Below the pieces are notes generated by a model. That model was given only the letters and a program-made list of their open reading frames with translations, searched no databases and had not been told where the DNA came from. The translations under genes were made by a program, and so were the position numbers. A stretch of DNA of 64,000 bases from Haematobia irritans (taxonomy: Eukaryota > Arthropoda > Insecta > Diptera > Muscidae). The stretch covers positions 196,871,063 to 196,935,062 of the forward strand of contig NC_134397.1 in the NCBI RefSeq assembly GCF_050003625.1. The letters run 5' to 3'. Below, in pieces: positions 11,870 to 23,920 of the stretch (the first letter of the stretch is position 1; each line of letters opens with the position of its first letter).

Positions 11870-12885
11870 AACTGTGGTTCCGAGGACATAGACCGATCTT
11901 CCGATTTGACTTCTAGGAATTCTAGAAATCGTAGTTTTTATCCGATTTCCCTGCAAAAAAACTGATCTCACGATTTAAGTTATTTGTTTTCTAGAGAATT
12001 TTTATTTTATATGTCTAAAGTTGGAAATATGGTTCGCACACCCTCAAAAAAAAATCGCTTCTGTAACATATACCCCAAAAATATTGTGCTTCAAGCATAT
12101 ATATTTTCAGGATGGGTCTAAACAAAATATTGTTTGTATTATTCAAACATATTATGTTTCACCTTAGGGCATACACTGGTAGTAAAAAATTTTAATGAAA
12201 TTTTCTTTGTGTGGATATATTTTTAAGGCGCCAATTGGTTACTCTATTATTTTACTTCTAGCACACATTCTATGTCTCTCTTTCTAATCACTTATATGTT
12301 TATAGTCTATTTCTAAATTAATATATGTTTGCATTTAAGCATATTATATTTGCAAACACTTTATGTCCCAACATAATATGTTCTAGAATATTAACATATA
12401 TATCCCAAACATGTTATGCTAGTTTATGAACATTATATGCTTGCACTTAAAAATATTGTGTTAAAAAATTTGAGTTCCAAATATATAATTTTTAGACCCA
12501 AACATATGAAAAACAGTCTTTTTCGTCAATGAATTGGTAAAGCCCTCATATAACATAGACTGAATTCCGAATACGAGTTCGTGGACTTCTAGATACCGTA
12601 GTTTTTATAGGATTTGTCTGAAATTAGAAATCTGAAGAATTAAGACTTCAAATTCATCACATGGCACGCTTAAACTAAACGTCTAAGATTCCCCTAAAAC
12701 TCAAACAAATATGGTTCTTATAAATCTAAATATAATCTGATGCAGTCTCCATATGTAGAAACTTTAATTTTAACTTCGATGGTGTCATTTCAAGCTATTT
12801 TCTTGATCAAGTTTGGTTTATGGTAGTGGATATTCGCATACGATTCGGTCCTGTCGAGCTCACAGCTATATCTACTAGTTATTAG
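11870..12885 (-). mobile_element. Degraded family A element, split by M1
   Basis: Read on the minus strand, 12541-12880 starts with a decayed A 5' end (GATTCGGTCC with GTGGATATT in place of GGTGGGTATT) and enters A units (CGTAGTTTTTATAGGATTTG). 11880-11960 carries a further unit with GACATAGACCGATC. Divergence from A1-A3 is much higher than theirs from one another, so this is an old copy. Confidence 0.5.
12028..12530 (+). mobile_element. M1 TIR-type element rich in AACATATTATGTT palindromes
   Basis: It begins CACCCTCAAAAAAAAATCGC and ends CATATGAAAAACAGTCTTTT. Related copies lie at 29294-30165, 32148-34500 and 35768-36235. The interior holds repeated near-palindromes of the type AACATAATATGTT. 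There is no coding frame, so it is a non-autonomous element of unknown superfamily. Confidence 0.6.
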
Positions 12886-14119
12886 GTCAATATTATTTTC
12901 AGTTTATAAAGTTTCGTGGAAAATAAGTATTCATGCGTGGAAATTTCGATTTTCCACACTTCACTTATATTCCGTAATTTCTCCGAAATCATGTTCTAAA
13001 AGACTTCCCTGTGTCAACCGCCTACACATCCAAACATTAAAGAAGAGACAAACCGGAACATCTGCTGCGAGAAAATCTTAGTTAGTAACATTCATTTAAT
13101 CAATTGATTTCGATCATCATTGGTTGTCGGGTTGGTGTCCTAAGCCAAAGGGAAATGATAAGTAACATACAGATAGACAGACAAACCGACAGAGTGCATT
13201 AAACGGTATTTGTAACGAAATCAAGTAAATTGGATTTCTTAAATTACTTTTACTTCTCTGCAACTATTTTTCCTTATCTTCATCTCACCTCTCCTCGAGA
13301 ATCACCACCCCCGCCGCCCATAGGACATGCCACCTTTGGCCATCACATCACAACGTTTAATTTATATATTTCTGTCTCTGTGTCTGCCAGAAAATCATTG
13401 CTTTTATATTTTCTTCTCTTACATAGAAAAACATGCTGCGGAGTTTTCTAAATGTTTTCGTTTTCGTTTTTTTTTTCGTAACGTAAAATGTACAGCAATA
13501 CAGTTGAACATTTATCTTGCAACTTTGACTCTTAGAGTTAAACGATTTTAAATCCAGTAAAAAAAAACAATTCAAGACTATTCATCGTAGAAAAAAGGCA
13601 ACAAACCAAGTATTTAAAGCGTTTCGAATTTGTGTTATAATTTTCCAAATAAAGGTTACGACCAAAGTTGCTGATAGCTTAACAGACATTTAGTTATGTC
13701 TGCTTCTTTTTCTCCTCCCAATGCCATTGGTGGTGTCATTCCCGATTTTGATAAGACTTGGGTTTCTCTTTTTCGTTTTTTAAATTAATTCGAGCGTAAA
13801 TTGACTTTTTTGTTTGGTTCCTGCACAGCATCTGTTCGAACTAAGACATCTTCTAAAATTTAATGTTAAGCATATGGATTGTAAGAATTAAAAGGAGAGA
13901 TATCCTGGAGTGTAAACAGACACAAACGATTTAAATGCAACCGGAACCTATGAGTCATGTATGGATGAATTTCATTAAATGGAGGGTAAAATATGTTTCT
14001 CTAGTAAAAGAAATCCAAATGGTGAAAATGGGCAATAATTACAAAAATAAGTAATGCCTATACTGGAAAATATAATGATTTACTATTAAAGTTGTGCCAC
14101 CCAAATTTTAGGAAACGCT
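12886..14119 (+). other. No recognised feature
   Basis: About 1.2 kb with no family shared elsewhere in the window. Short frames near 13230-13575 occur on both strands, have no motif and look accidental. A short GACA-like run lies near 13173-13195. Confidence 0.45.
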
Positions 14120-14640
14120 ACACTGAAAAAACAGTGAACCCACCAGGAAGAAAAATTTCGGTTAATTTTAGAAATTTTTGAATATTTTTAGAAAATTTTA
14201 ACTAAACAGTATAACAAACGCTGGCATCACGCCGATGTCATAAAAATAAGTAAATATTTTTTGACAAATTCAAAAAAATTTATTAGGCATGATTAAGTTT
14301 TTTCACTTGTTAAAGAAAATTTTGTAGTTTGTAGAAAAAAATTGTAGTTCAAAATTGCAAGAATGTCTTTAGTGCCATACGAAGTTCATGATGAACGCAT
14401 TTGTACTAAAAGTTAAAAATTTCAAGAAATATTGAACTATTTTGTGGAAGACACGAATTTAGTTAATGTTTATCCTTCATTTGTGTATATTTTTTTCCTA
14501 GGTTTTAGTTAATTTAACTAACGTACACAAAAAATTATTAGAGTAGAAGAAACTTTCTCCAAACATAATAATTCCATGAGCTAAACGAAAGTTAAATTGG
14601 CTTTAGTGAAATAGAGAGTTCACTTTTTTTTTGAGTGTAT
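14120..14640 (+). mobile_element. M3 TIR element
   Basis: The left end ACACTGAAAAAACAGTGAAC matches the inverted right end (AGTGAACTCTCTA read outward beside ACTCAAAAAAAA). It is about 520 bases and non-coding. Its first 80-110 bases recur inverted at 18981-19062. Confidence 0.55.
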
Positions 14641-15181
14641 TTACGCAATATTAAGGACAAATGACCTTAAAATAAAACAAGTAAGGAAAGTCTAAAGTCG
14701 GGCGGGGCCGACCATATTATACCCTGCACCACTTTGTAGATCTAAATTTTCGATACCCGTCGATATCCGTCAAATGTGTTGGGGGCTATATAACTATAAA
14801 GGTTTGTCCCAAATACATACATTTAAATATCACTCGATCTGGACAGAATTTGATAGACTTCTACAAAATCTATAGACTCAAAATTTAAGTCGGCTAATGC
14901 ACTAGGGTGGAACACAATATTAGTAAAAAACAAGTAAGGACAGTCTAAAGTCGGGCGGGGCCGACTATATTATACCCTGCACCACTTTGTAGATCTAAAT
15001 TTTCGATACCATATCACATCCGTCAAATGTGTTGGGGACTATATAACTATAAAGGTTTGTCCCAAATACATACATTTAAATATCACTCGATCTGGACAGA
15101 ATTTGATAGACTTCTACAAAATCTATAGACTCAAAATTTAAGTCGGCTAATGCACTAGGGTGTAACACAATGTTAGTAAAA

Positions 15182-16403
15182 ACAAGTATATACAGCACTA
15201 AGTTCGGCCGGGCCGAATCTTAAATACCCACCACCATGAACCAAATATTAGGGTTTCCTTTGAAATTTCAAGATAAATTTAAAGATTTCACCTATGAGGA
15301 CTATATCAGATTCTGGATTTATAAGAACCATTTTTGTTTGAGTTTTAGAGGAATCATTAACATCTCTTGTAAGTGTGCAAGAAAATTATAAAATAACGTC
15401 TTGATTTGAAATCTTAAATCTGTAGAAGTAAAATCTGGAAATTTTACATTGAGTTTCAAGCAATTTTCATGATCAGTGCGCCTTCTACACCCTCAAGAAG
15501 TGAAGTCGGTCTATGTGGAGGCATTACCAAATGGACCGATAAAAACTTAATCCGATACACGTTTTTGTGAGCCTAAAATACCAGAATATTTACAATTTCA
15601 GGCAAATCAGATAAAAACTACGGTTTCTAGAAACCCAAGGAGTTAAATCGGGAGATCGTTCTTATGGGGTCTATACTAAAATATGGACCGATACTCACCG
15701 TTTTCGGCACACCTCTTTATGACCCGAAAATACCTCTAGATTTCCCATTTCAGGCAAATAGGATAAAAACTTCGGATTCTAGAAGCCTAAGAAGTAAAAT
15801 TGGGAAATCGGTCTATATGGGGACCATACCAAAACATGGACCGATACTCACAATTTTTGGCACACGTATTTGTGGTCCTACAATACCTCTAGATTTCCAA
15901 TTTCAGGTAAATTGAATAAAAACTGCGATTTCTATAAGCCCAAGAAGTAAAATCGGGAGATCGGTCTATATGGGGGCTATACCAAGACATGGACCAATAC
16001 TCACCATTTTTGGCACACCTCTTTATGGTCATAATATACCTCTAGATTTCAAATTTCAGGCAAATTGGATAAAAACTACGATTTCTATAAGCCCAAGACC
16101 CCAAATCGGGAGGTCATTTTATATGGGGACTATATCAAAACTTGGACCGATATAGCCCATCTTCGAACTTGACCTGCCTGCAGACAAAAGACGAGTTTGT
16201 GCACAATTTCAGCACGATTGCTTCATTATTGAAGACTGTAGCGTGATTACAACAGACAGACGGACATCGTTATATCGTCTTAGAATTTCTCCCTGATCAA
16301 GAATATATATACTTTATATAGTCGGAAATCGATATTTCGATGTGTTACAAACGGAATGACAAACTTATTATACCCCCGTCACCATTCTATGGTGGTGGGT
16401 ATA
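15182..16403 (+). mobile_element. Family A DINE-1-like element (copy A2)
   Basis: It has the A start ACAAGTATATACAGC, the GC palindrome, three to four 153-bp units (about 15660-16150), a short GACA tract and the terminal hairpin at 16376-16403. It sits at the same position in B as A1 does. It is shorter than A1 because it has fewer repeat units. Confidence 0.8.
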
Positions 16404-17207
16404 AAAATATGGGAAGCATTTAAATCTGAAGCAATTGTAAGGAAACTTCGCAAAAGTTTATTTATGATTTATCGCTCGATATATATGTATTAGAAGTTTA
16501 GGAAAATTAGAGTCATTTTTACAACTTTTCGACTAAGCAGTGGCGATTTTACAAGGAAAACTTTGGTATTTTGACCATTTTTGTCGAAATCAGAAAAACA
16601 TATATATGAGAGCTATATCTAAATCTGAACCGATTTCAACCAAATTTGGCACGCATAGCTACAATGCTAATTCTACTCCCTGTGCAAAATTTCAACTAAA
16701 TCGGATTTAAAAACTGGCCTCTGTGGTCATATGAGTATAAATCGGACGAAAGCTATATATGGGAGATACATCTAAATCTGAACCGATTTCAACCAAATTT
16801 GGCACGCATAGCTATAATCCTAATTATACTCCATGTGCAAAATTTCAATTAAATCGGAGTAAAAGATTGGCCACTGCGGTCATATGAGTGTAAATCGGGC
16901 GAACGATATATATGGGAGCAATATCTAAATCTGAACCGATTTCAATAAAATTTGGCACACTTAACTGCACTACTAATTGTACTCCTAGTGCAAATTTTTA
17001 AGCAAATTGGGGTAAAACTCTGGCTTCTGGGGCCATATAAATCCATATCAGACGAAATATATATATGGGAACTATATCTAAATCTGAACCGATTTTTTCC
17101 AAAATCAATAGGGTTCTATTCTGAGTCAAAACACATAGTTGTGCCAAATTTGAAGTCGATTGGACTAAAAGTGCTATCTAGACTTTGATCATAAAAATGT
17201 GTTCACA

Positions 17208-18878
17208 AACAGAAAACATTCCACGAAAAATTTTTTCCAATTAAATTTTTAATTGTGTTTTAAAAAATATTCAATTAAAAATTTAATTGATTGATCAAAT
17301 TTTTTAATTGAAACAAAAATCAATCACAAAAATTAATTTTTTAATTGGATCAAATATTTTTTTAATTGACCTTCAATTAATTTTTTAATTGAACTATCAT
17401 TTCTGTAATTGAAGACATTTCAATTAAAAAACAAGTATATACGGCCAGGCCGAAGCTTATGTACCCTCCACCATGGATTGCGTAGAAACTTCTACTGAAG
17501 ACTGTCATCCACAATCGAATTACTTGGGTTGCGGTAACACTTGCCGATGGCAAGGTATCTTAAAACTTCCTAACGCCGTCTTCTAAATTACAAGGTAGTC
17601 CATACGTAAACTAAAAAAGGCCGATTAAATACCTATATAATTAAGTTTAAAGTTTCTATAGAAATAAAATTTTGACAAAATAAAATTTTCTATAGAAATA
17701 AAATTTTTGCAAAATTTTCTATAGAAATAAAATTTTTACAAAATTTTCTATAGAAACAAAATTTTGACAAAATTTTCTATAGAAATAACAATGACAATGT
17801 TTTCCAGAAAAATTTTCTATAGAAATAACAATGACAATGTTTTCCAGAAAAATAAAATTTTGGTAGATTATTTTTGGCTCGAGTGGCAACCATGAATATG
17901 AACCGATGTGCACCAGATTTTGTGTGATTGGGGATCGGCTATATATAACTATAGACCGATATGGACCAATATTGGCATGGATATTAGCGGCCTTATACTA
18001 ACACCACGTTGCAAATTTCAACCGGATCGGATGAATTTTGCTCCTCCAAGAGGCTTCGGAGATCAAATCTGGGGAACGGTTTATATAATGGGGCAATATA
18101 TAATTATGGACCGATATGGACCAATTTTTGCATGGTCATTAGAGAACATATACCAACACCATGTACCAAATTTCAGCCGGATCGGATGAAATTTTTGTTT
18201 CTTAGAAGCTCCGCAAGCTAAATCGGGGGAGCGGTTTATATGGGGGCTATATATAATTATGGACCGATATGGACCAATTTTTGCATGGTTGTTAGAGACC
18301 ATATACTAACACCATGTACCAAATTTCAGCCGGATCGGATGAAATTTGTTTCTCTTAGAGCGATCGCAAGCCAAATTTGGGGGTCCGTTGATATGGGGGC
18401 TATACGTAAAAGTGGACCGATATGGACCAATTTTTGCACGGTTGTTAGAGACTATATACTAACACCATGTACCAAATTTCAGCCGGATCGGATGAAATTT
18501 GCTTCTCTTAGAGCAATCGCAAGCCAAATTTGGGGGTCCGTTTATATGGGGGCTATACGTAAAAGTGGACCGATATGGCCCATTTGCAATACCATCCGAC
18601 CTACATCAATAACAACTACTTGTGCCAAGTTTCAAGTCGATAGCTTGTTTCGTTCGGAAGTTAGCGTGATTTCAACAGACGGACGGACGGACATGCTCAG
18701 ATCGACTCAGAATTTCACCACGACCCAGAATATATATACTTTATGGGGTCTTAGAGCAATATTTCGATGTGTTACAAACGGAATGACAAAGTTAATATAC
18801 CCCCATCCTATGGTGGATGGTATAATAATTGGATCAATTAATTTCGTGATTGAATCAGATTTTTTTTTTGTGTGTAGA
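17208..18878 (+). mobile_element. M4 element (AATTAA-rich), split by C1
   Basis: The left part (17208-17430) begins ACAGAAAAC and is full of TTAATTGAA/TTCAATTAA motifs; the right part (18833-18878) runs GATTGAATCAGATT to TTTTGTGTG. A complete copy without this split lies at 49946-50503 and shows the uninterrupted join CAATTAAAAAATTAATTTC. It is non-coding. Confidence 0.6.
17431..18824 (+). mobile_element. Family C DINE-like element (copy C1)
   Basis: The start ACAAGTATATACGG is followed directly by GGCCAGGCCG (part of the 5' palindrome is lost), CACCATGGATTGCG, a 29-bp satellite array (about 17655-17865), the block GGCTCGAGTGGCAACCATG, 153-bp units (about 17935-18560), a (GACG)n tract at 18680 and the hairpin CCATCCTATGGTGGATGG. 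The 247-codon frame over 18240-18983 follows the in-frame period. Confidence 0.75.
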
Positions 18879-18980
18879 TCGACTCAGGGGCCGGCCCTGA
18901 GCAATACTGCCAAAGACACGATATGTGCCCCTTCTGGGTGTTGGGTGTTTTTATACCCTGCGCTGTTCCACAGTGTATCG

Positions 18981-19062
18981 TGATATCGGCGTGATGACAG
19001 CGTTTGTAATATTGTTTAGTTAAAATTTTTTTCCTAGTATGTTCACTGTTTTTTTCAGTGTC
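18981..19062 (-). mobile_element. M3 fragment
   Basis: This is the reverse complement of the left end of the element at 14120, ending in CACTGTTTTTTTCAGTGT. It directly follows the B 3' end. The next 180 bases, to the SINE, contain an imperfect GTTCACGATTTC / TTCATGATTTCATGAACG inverted motif and nothing else I recognise. Confidence 0.5.
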
Positions 19063-19243
19063 CAAAATCGTGAACGGACGGTGACAAAATGAAGCGGAAA
19101 CGTTCAAAAAAAATGGAATGTTCACGATTTCGTCCACGGGCGTTCATGATTTCATGAACGACATTCGTTTTTCTTTGGACATGAAAAGTCTTAAAATAAT
19201 CGTTAGACGTTGTTATGGCAACTCCGCCGGAGGTGCAATGTTG

Positions 19244-19476
19244 GTAGGTTAGGTATAGTAGCAGCCCTATATTTCAGGCTCACTTGGACTTTCAGTCTAT
19301 TGTGATACCCAATGGTGAACTTCTCTCTTGTCACTGAGTGCTGCCCGACTCAACAGCATTACTGAGGTGGGCTAATCTACCCCTGAAAAACTATTTGGTG
19401 TTTGGTGTTTGCTGGGTTCAAACCCACGACCTTTTGTATGCAAAGCGGGCATGCTAACAATTCAACACGGTGGCTC
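19244..19476 (-). mobile_element. tRNA-derived SINE (SINE1), internally deleted
   Basis: On the minus strand the copy starts with a tRNA-like head (A-box type GTTAGCATGCCC and B-box type GTGGGTTTGAACCC) and ends with the LINE-like tail GTGAGCCTGA to (ACCTA)n. It is about 230 bases against about 340 in the other three copies; the part with CCGTTCGGACTCGG is missing. I see no convincing target duplication here. Confidence 0.75.
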
Positions 19477-20385
19477 GAGTAACGGTAGCGGTAATTTTTT
19501 TTTTAATTTTGTTTATAAATTCGTAACCATTAACCATTTAAACCATTTCAACACCTACATGGCATATTCGAATTAAGCTATAATTCTTCTTGATGTCAAA
19601 GACCCCATATTACATTGAAATCCATATTCTGATGGAGGGTGACAAATAATATTCAGCTACATGGCTTAAGGCAATCAGATTACTTCAATACCAATGACTA
19701 TGGTCATGAACTATGTTAGCTATTAATATCTGTTGATTCTCTCTGTGTGATGTCAATCGGCTAAAAGTCCTATTAATTCCATTTCGCTTTTATGACAAGC
19801 TGCATTAGCCGTTTTTTCAAAAAGCTTCCAGACAATAGTGCTTCTCAATATGACTTAAAAAAAGTATATATCTTTTACGTGCATCTCCTTTCTAATGCCC
19901 ATCTAATGGGAAAGGTTTGTCAACATCTATTGAAGCAAAAACAAACGACAAAAATGAGGTCTTGCTACACAGACAAGACAATGACCCTCGAAAGTTCACA
20001 ATATTAGAAATATATTTTTGTCTAGGTAAAACCAACAAGTGGTCATACGATGACCTAAATGAGAGTACCCCTTAAGGAAAATTTGTCTACTGGAAAAACA
20101 AAACCAAAATAAATAAGAATACTTACAAAAATAGATTAATGTTTTTCTTCAATTTCAGTTCACATCAGAAACTTCGGTTGGTCCTTGTTCTTGAATTATC
20201 TACCTACGCTAGTCCTAAATGTGGCTGGTATAAATAAAAAATATAAAAATGTGAGTTTTTGCGTGTACAAAGCTAATGTTAGGGAGAAATGGGAATTTTA
20301 CATATAGACATTTTTAAATTTGAGTTAATTTATATTTTCGAGCTTTATTACTGAAATTATTGTGCAACTTTATGCCATAAAGTAA
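19477..20385 (+). other. No recognised feature
   Basis: About 900 bases without a recognisable repeat. A 71-codon frame at 19792-20007 has no motif and no supporting context, so I do not call it a gene. Confidence 0.45.
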
Positions 20386-20660
20386 GCAAGTACGTACATA
20401 AATACAGCCAAAAGTTCGGCCGGGCCTAATCTTAAATACCCACCAACATTAATCCAATATTATACTTTCCTTTGGAAAATCTACGTAATAGCATGTATTT
20501 GAAAAAAAGAAAGAAATACAAACATTCTGTCCTCACATAAATGACTAAATGGCAATAGAAGTATATATGGGATAAGGGGATAATTCGTATATACTTTCTC
20601 CATTAGACGTTAGAATATAGAGCCTAAATTGAGTCATCTACACCTGGCTAGATTTATATT
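20386..20660 (+). mobile_element. Degraded family A 5' end
   Basis: GTTCGGCCGGGCCTAATC followed by TTAAATACCCACCAACATT matches the A start, with one arm of the palindrome mutated. No 153-bp unit follows; satellite begins near 20665. Confidence 0.6.
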
Positions 20661-20664
20661 GAAG

Positions 20665-20776
20665 GCTATGGGGAAAATTTTTTATAAAAATAAAATTTAG
20701 ATAATATTTTCTACAGAAATAAAATTTTGACAAAATTTTCTTAGCAAATAAAATTTTGACAAAATTTTCTATACAA
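20665..20776 (-). repeat. Short 29-bp satellite tract
   Basis: A few monomers in the AATAAAATTTTGACAAAATT orientation. Copy C3 begins inside it at 20777. Confidence 0.75.
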
Positions 20777-22572
20777 ACAAGTATATACGGCCGTAAGTTC
20801 GGCCAGGCCGAATCTTATGTACCCTCCACCATGGATTGCGTAGGAACTTCTACTAAAGGCTGTCATCCACAATCGAATTACTTGGGTTGCGATAACACTT
20901 GCCGATGGCAAGGTATCGTAAAACTTTTTAACACTGTCTTCTAAATTGTAAGTTAGTCCATAAGGGGTATATATTAAACAAAAAAAAGGCCGATTAAATA
21001 CGTATATAATTCAGTTTGACAAAATTTTCTATAGAAATAAAATTTTGACAAAATTTTCTATAGAAATAAAAACTTGACAAAAGTCTCTATCGAAATACAA
21101 TGTTGACAAAATTTTCTATGGAAGTAAAATGTTGACAAAATTTTCTATAGCAATAAAATTTTGACAAAATGTTCTATAGAAATAAAATGTTGACAAAATT
21201 GTCTATAGAACTAAAATGTTGACAAAATTTTCTGCAGAAATAAATTTTTTACAAAATTTTCTATAGAAATAAAATTTTGACAAAATTTTCTATGGAAATA
21301 AAATGTTGACAAACATTGCTATAGAAATAAACTTTTTACAAAACTTTCTATTGAAATGAAATTTTGACAAAACTTTCTATAGTAATAAAATTTGACAATT
21401 TTTACATGGCTGTTAGAGGCCATATACTAACGAAATGTACCAAATTTCAACCGCATCGGATGACTTTTTCTCCTCCAAGAGGCTCCGGAGGTCAAATTTG
21501 GGGATCGGTTTATATGGGAGCTATATATAATTATGGACCGATATGGACCAATTTTTGCATGGTTGTTAGAGACCATATACTAACACCACGTACTATATGT
21601 CAATTGGATCGGATGAATTTTGCTCACCCAAGAGGCTCCAGAGTTCAAATCTGGGGATCGGTTTATATGGGAGCTATATATAATTATGGACCGATATGGA
21701 CCAATTTTTGCATGCTTGTTAGAGACCGTATACTAACATCAGGTACCCAATTTCAAACGGATCGGATGAATTTTGCCCCTCCAAGTGGCTCCGGAGGTCA
21801 AATCTGGGGATCGGTTTATATGGGAGCTATATATAATTATGGACCGATATGGACCAGTTTTTGCATGGTTGTTAGAGACCATATACTAATACCACGTACC
21901 AAATTTCAATCGGGTAGGATGAAGTTTGCTCCTCCAAGAGGCTCCGGAGGTCAAATCTGGGGATCGGTTTATATGGGAGCTATATATATTTATTGGCCCA
22001 ATATGGACCAATTTTTGCATGGTTGTTAGAGACCGTATGCTAACATCAGGTACCAAATTTCAACCGGATCGGATGAATTTTGCCCCTCCAAATCTGGGAT
22101 CGGTTTATATGGGGGCTATATATAATTATGGACCGATATGGACCTATTTTTGCATGGTTGTTAGATACCGTATACTTAGACCACGTACCAAATTTCAACC
22201 GGATCGGATGAATTTTGCTGCTCCGGAAGGCTCCGCAAGCCAAATTTGGGGATCGGTTTATATGGGGGCTATACGTAAACGTGGGCCGATATGGCCCATT
22301 TTCAATACCATCCGACCTACATCAATAACAACTACTTGTGCCAAGTTTCACGTCGATAGCTAGTTTCGTTCGGAAGTTAGCGTGATTTCCACAGACGGAC
22401 GGACAGCCGGACAGACGGACGGACGGACGGACGGACGGACATGCTTAGATCGACTCAGAATTTCACCACGACCCAGAATATATATACTTTATGGGGTCTT
22501 AGAGCAATATTTCGATGTGTTACAAACGGAATGACAAAGTTAATATACCCCCATCCTATGGTGGAGGGTATA
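20777..22572 (+). mobile_element. Family C DINE-like element (copy C3)
   Basis: A complete-looking copy: the start ACAAGTATATACGGCC, palindrome TTCGGCCaGGCCGAA, satellite array (21017-21400), 153-bp units with the anchor TATGGGAGC at 21513, 21666, 21819 and 21972, a (GGAC)n tract at 22396-22441 and the hairpin ending GGTGGAGGGTATA. Its units are nearly identical to those of C5 on the opposite strand, so one of the two is recent. The 221- and 145-codon frames here are repeat shadows. Confidence 0.8.
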
Positions 22573-22584
22573 AAAAGAAGAGAA

Positions 22585-23165
22585 ATAAGAGAAATTAAAT
22601 TTTGACACCATTTTGTAAAGAAATAAAATTTTAACTAAATATCTGTAAAAATAAAATTTTTACAAAATTTTCTTTCTGATAGCAAATTTTTCTATAGAAA
22701 TAAAAATTTTACAGAATTTTCTATAGAAAGAAAATTTTGACAAAATTTTCTATAGAAATAAAATCTTGACAGAAATAAAATAAATAAAATTTTGACAAAA
22801 TTTTCAATAGAAATAAAATTTTGCCAAAATTTTCTATAGAAATAAAATTTTGCCAAAATTTTCTATAGAAATAAAATTTTGCCAAAATTTTCTATAGAAA
22901 TAAAATTTTGCCAAAATTTTCTATAGAAATAAAATTTTGCCAAAATTTTCTATAGAAATAAAATTTTGACAAAATTTTCTATAGAAATAAAATTTTTACA
23001 AAATTTTCTATAGAAATAAAATTTTGACAAAATTTTCTTTAGAAATAAAATTTTTACAAAACTTTTTTTAGAAATAAAATGATGACAAATTTTTCTATAG
23101 AAATAAAGTTTTGACACAATTTTCTATAGAAAGAAATATTTGAAAAAATTTTCTAAAGAAAGAAA
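22585..23165 (-). repeat. 29-bp satellite array
   Basis: About twenty monomers, some nearly identical (22795-22990 repeats TTTTGCCAAAATTTTCTATA without change), showing recent local amplification. It adjoins the Penelope-like remnant. Confidence 0.85.
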
Positions 23166-23380
23166 ATTTTTATGATTTTTTATCTCATAATCTCGGCTAT
23201 AGGTCTATAAATTAAACTTGAAATCGTCGGTTTCTTGTTTTTTATTTTCCGATATTTCGGTTGACTTCGTCAGAACCGTTTTCAATGCTACAAATTACAA
23301 AATTGTACAAAAATTAATTACAAAATTCACAAAATAAAATCAAACTATCTATTGTACTTTACATTTTCTATTCTGTCTTG

Positions 23381-23876
23381 ATGTGCGTGAAGATAAATTG
23401 TAAATAGCTAAGACACAAACCAGACAGATTTAGCCGCGCACCGAATGGGTTAATTGAGTTATGCTAAGGCGACCCAAAAATTGTTATATATATTTTGACT
23501 ACTTTGGACAAATAATAAATAAACTAAGCGACAAATTTGATGCTTCTGATACCAAGATATCCTGGGCAGTTTTGCACAGTGGCCTGAATTTATAAAAATT
23601 AAGGATGCATTAGTGTGGTTTCTTTTCTGCAATATCTCAATCGTTATTGTGTTTTTGATCTATATGACCTTATTTTCTGAAAGTGCGCTCCTAGGCCTTT
23701 ATTACTGCATCAAATTTATCGCTTAGTTAATTTATTATTTGTCCAAAGTAGTCAAAATATATATAACAATTTTTTGGTCGCCTTAGCATAACTCAATTAA
23801 CCCATTCGGTGCGCGGCTAAATCTTTCTGGTTTGTGTCTTAGCTATTTACAATTTACAATTTATCTTCACGCACAT
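23381..23876. mobile_element. Mutator-like foldback MITE, 496 bp, 9-bp target duplication
   Basis: The ends ATGTGCGTGAAG...CTTCACGCACAT open inverted repeats of about 180 bases (23381-23561 against 23711-23876) that differ at few sites. Flanks carry the direct repeat TCTGTCTTG at 23372-23380 and 23877-23885. Long inverted repeats with a 9-bp duplication are the hallmark of Mutator-like elements. The roughly 150-base centre encodes nothing. It inserted into the Penelope-like remnant, and deleting it with one duplication gives a continuous sequence. Confidence 0.8.
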
Positions 23877-23920
23877 TCTGTCTTGTTACTTCGCTGTCTG
23901 TTTTATTTTTATACTGGTGA

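Larger units (their letters stand above)
14677..18980 (+). mobile_element. Family B nest: two B 5' ends in tandem, then A2, then B body with M4 and C1
   Basis: ACAAGTAAGG starts occur at 14677 and 14930, giving two B 5' blocks about 252 bases long, each ending in GTTAGTAAAA or ATTAGTAAAA. Family A starts at the third such point (15182). The B body resumes at 16404, is interrupted at about 17208 by an M4 element (itself holding C1), and the B 3' end appears at 18879-18980 with GACTCAGGGG and TTATACCCTGCG. The order of insertion read from the flanks is B, then A2 and M4, then C1 into M4. Confidence 0.7.

Noticed and set aside
19792..20007. Possible small host gene (71 codons)
   Set aside because: No motif, signal peptide, splice signal or coding bias that I can see; a frame of this length is expected by chance in 64 kb. 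The same applies to 59916-60107 and 26672-27016.
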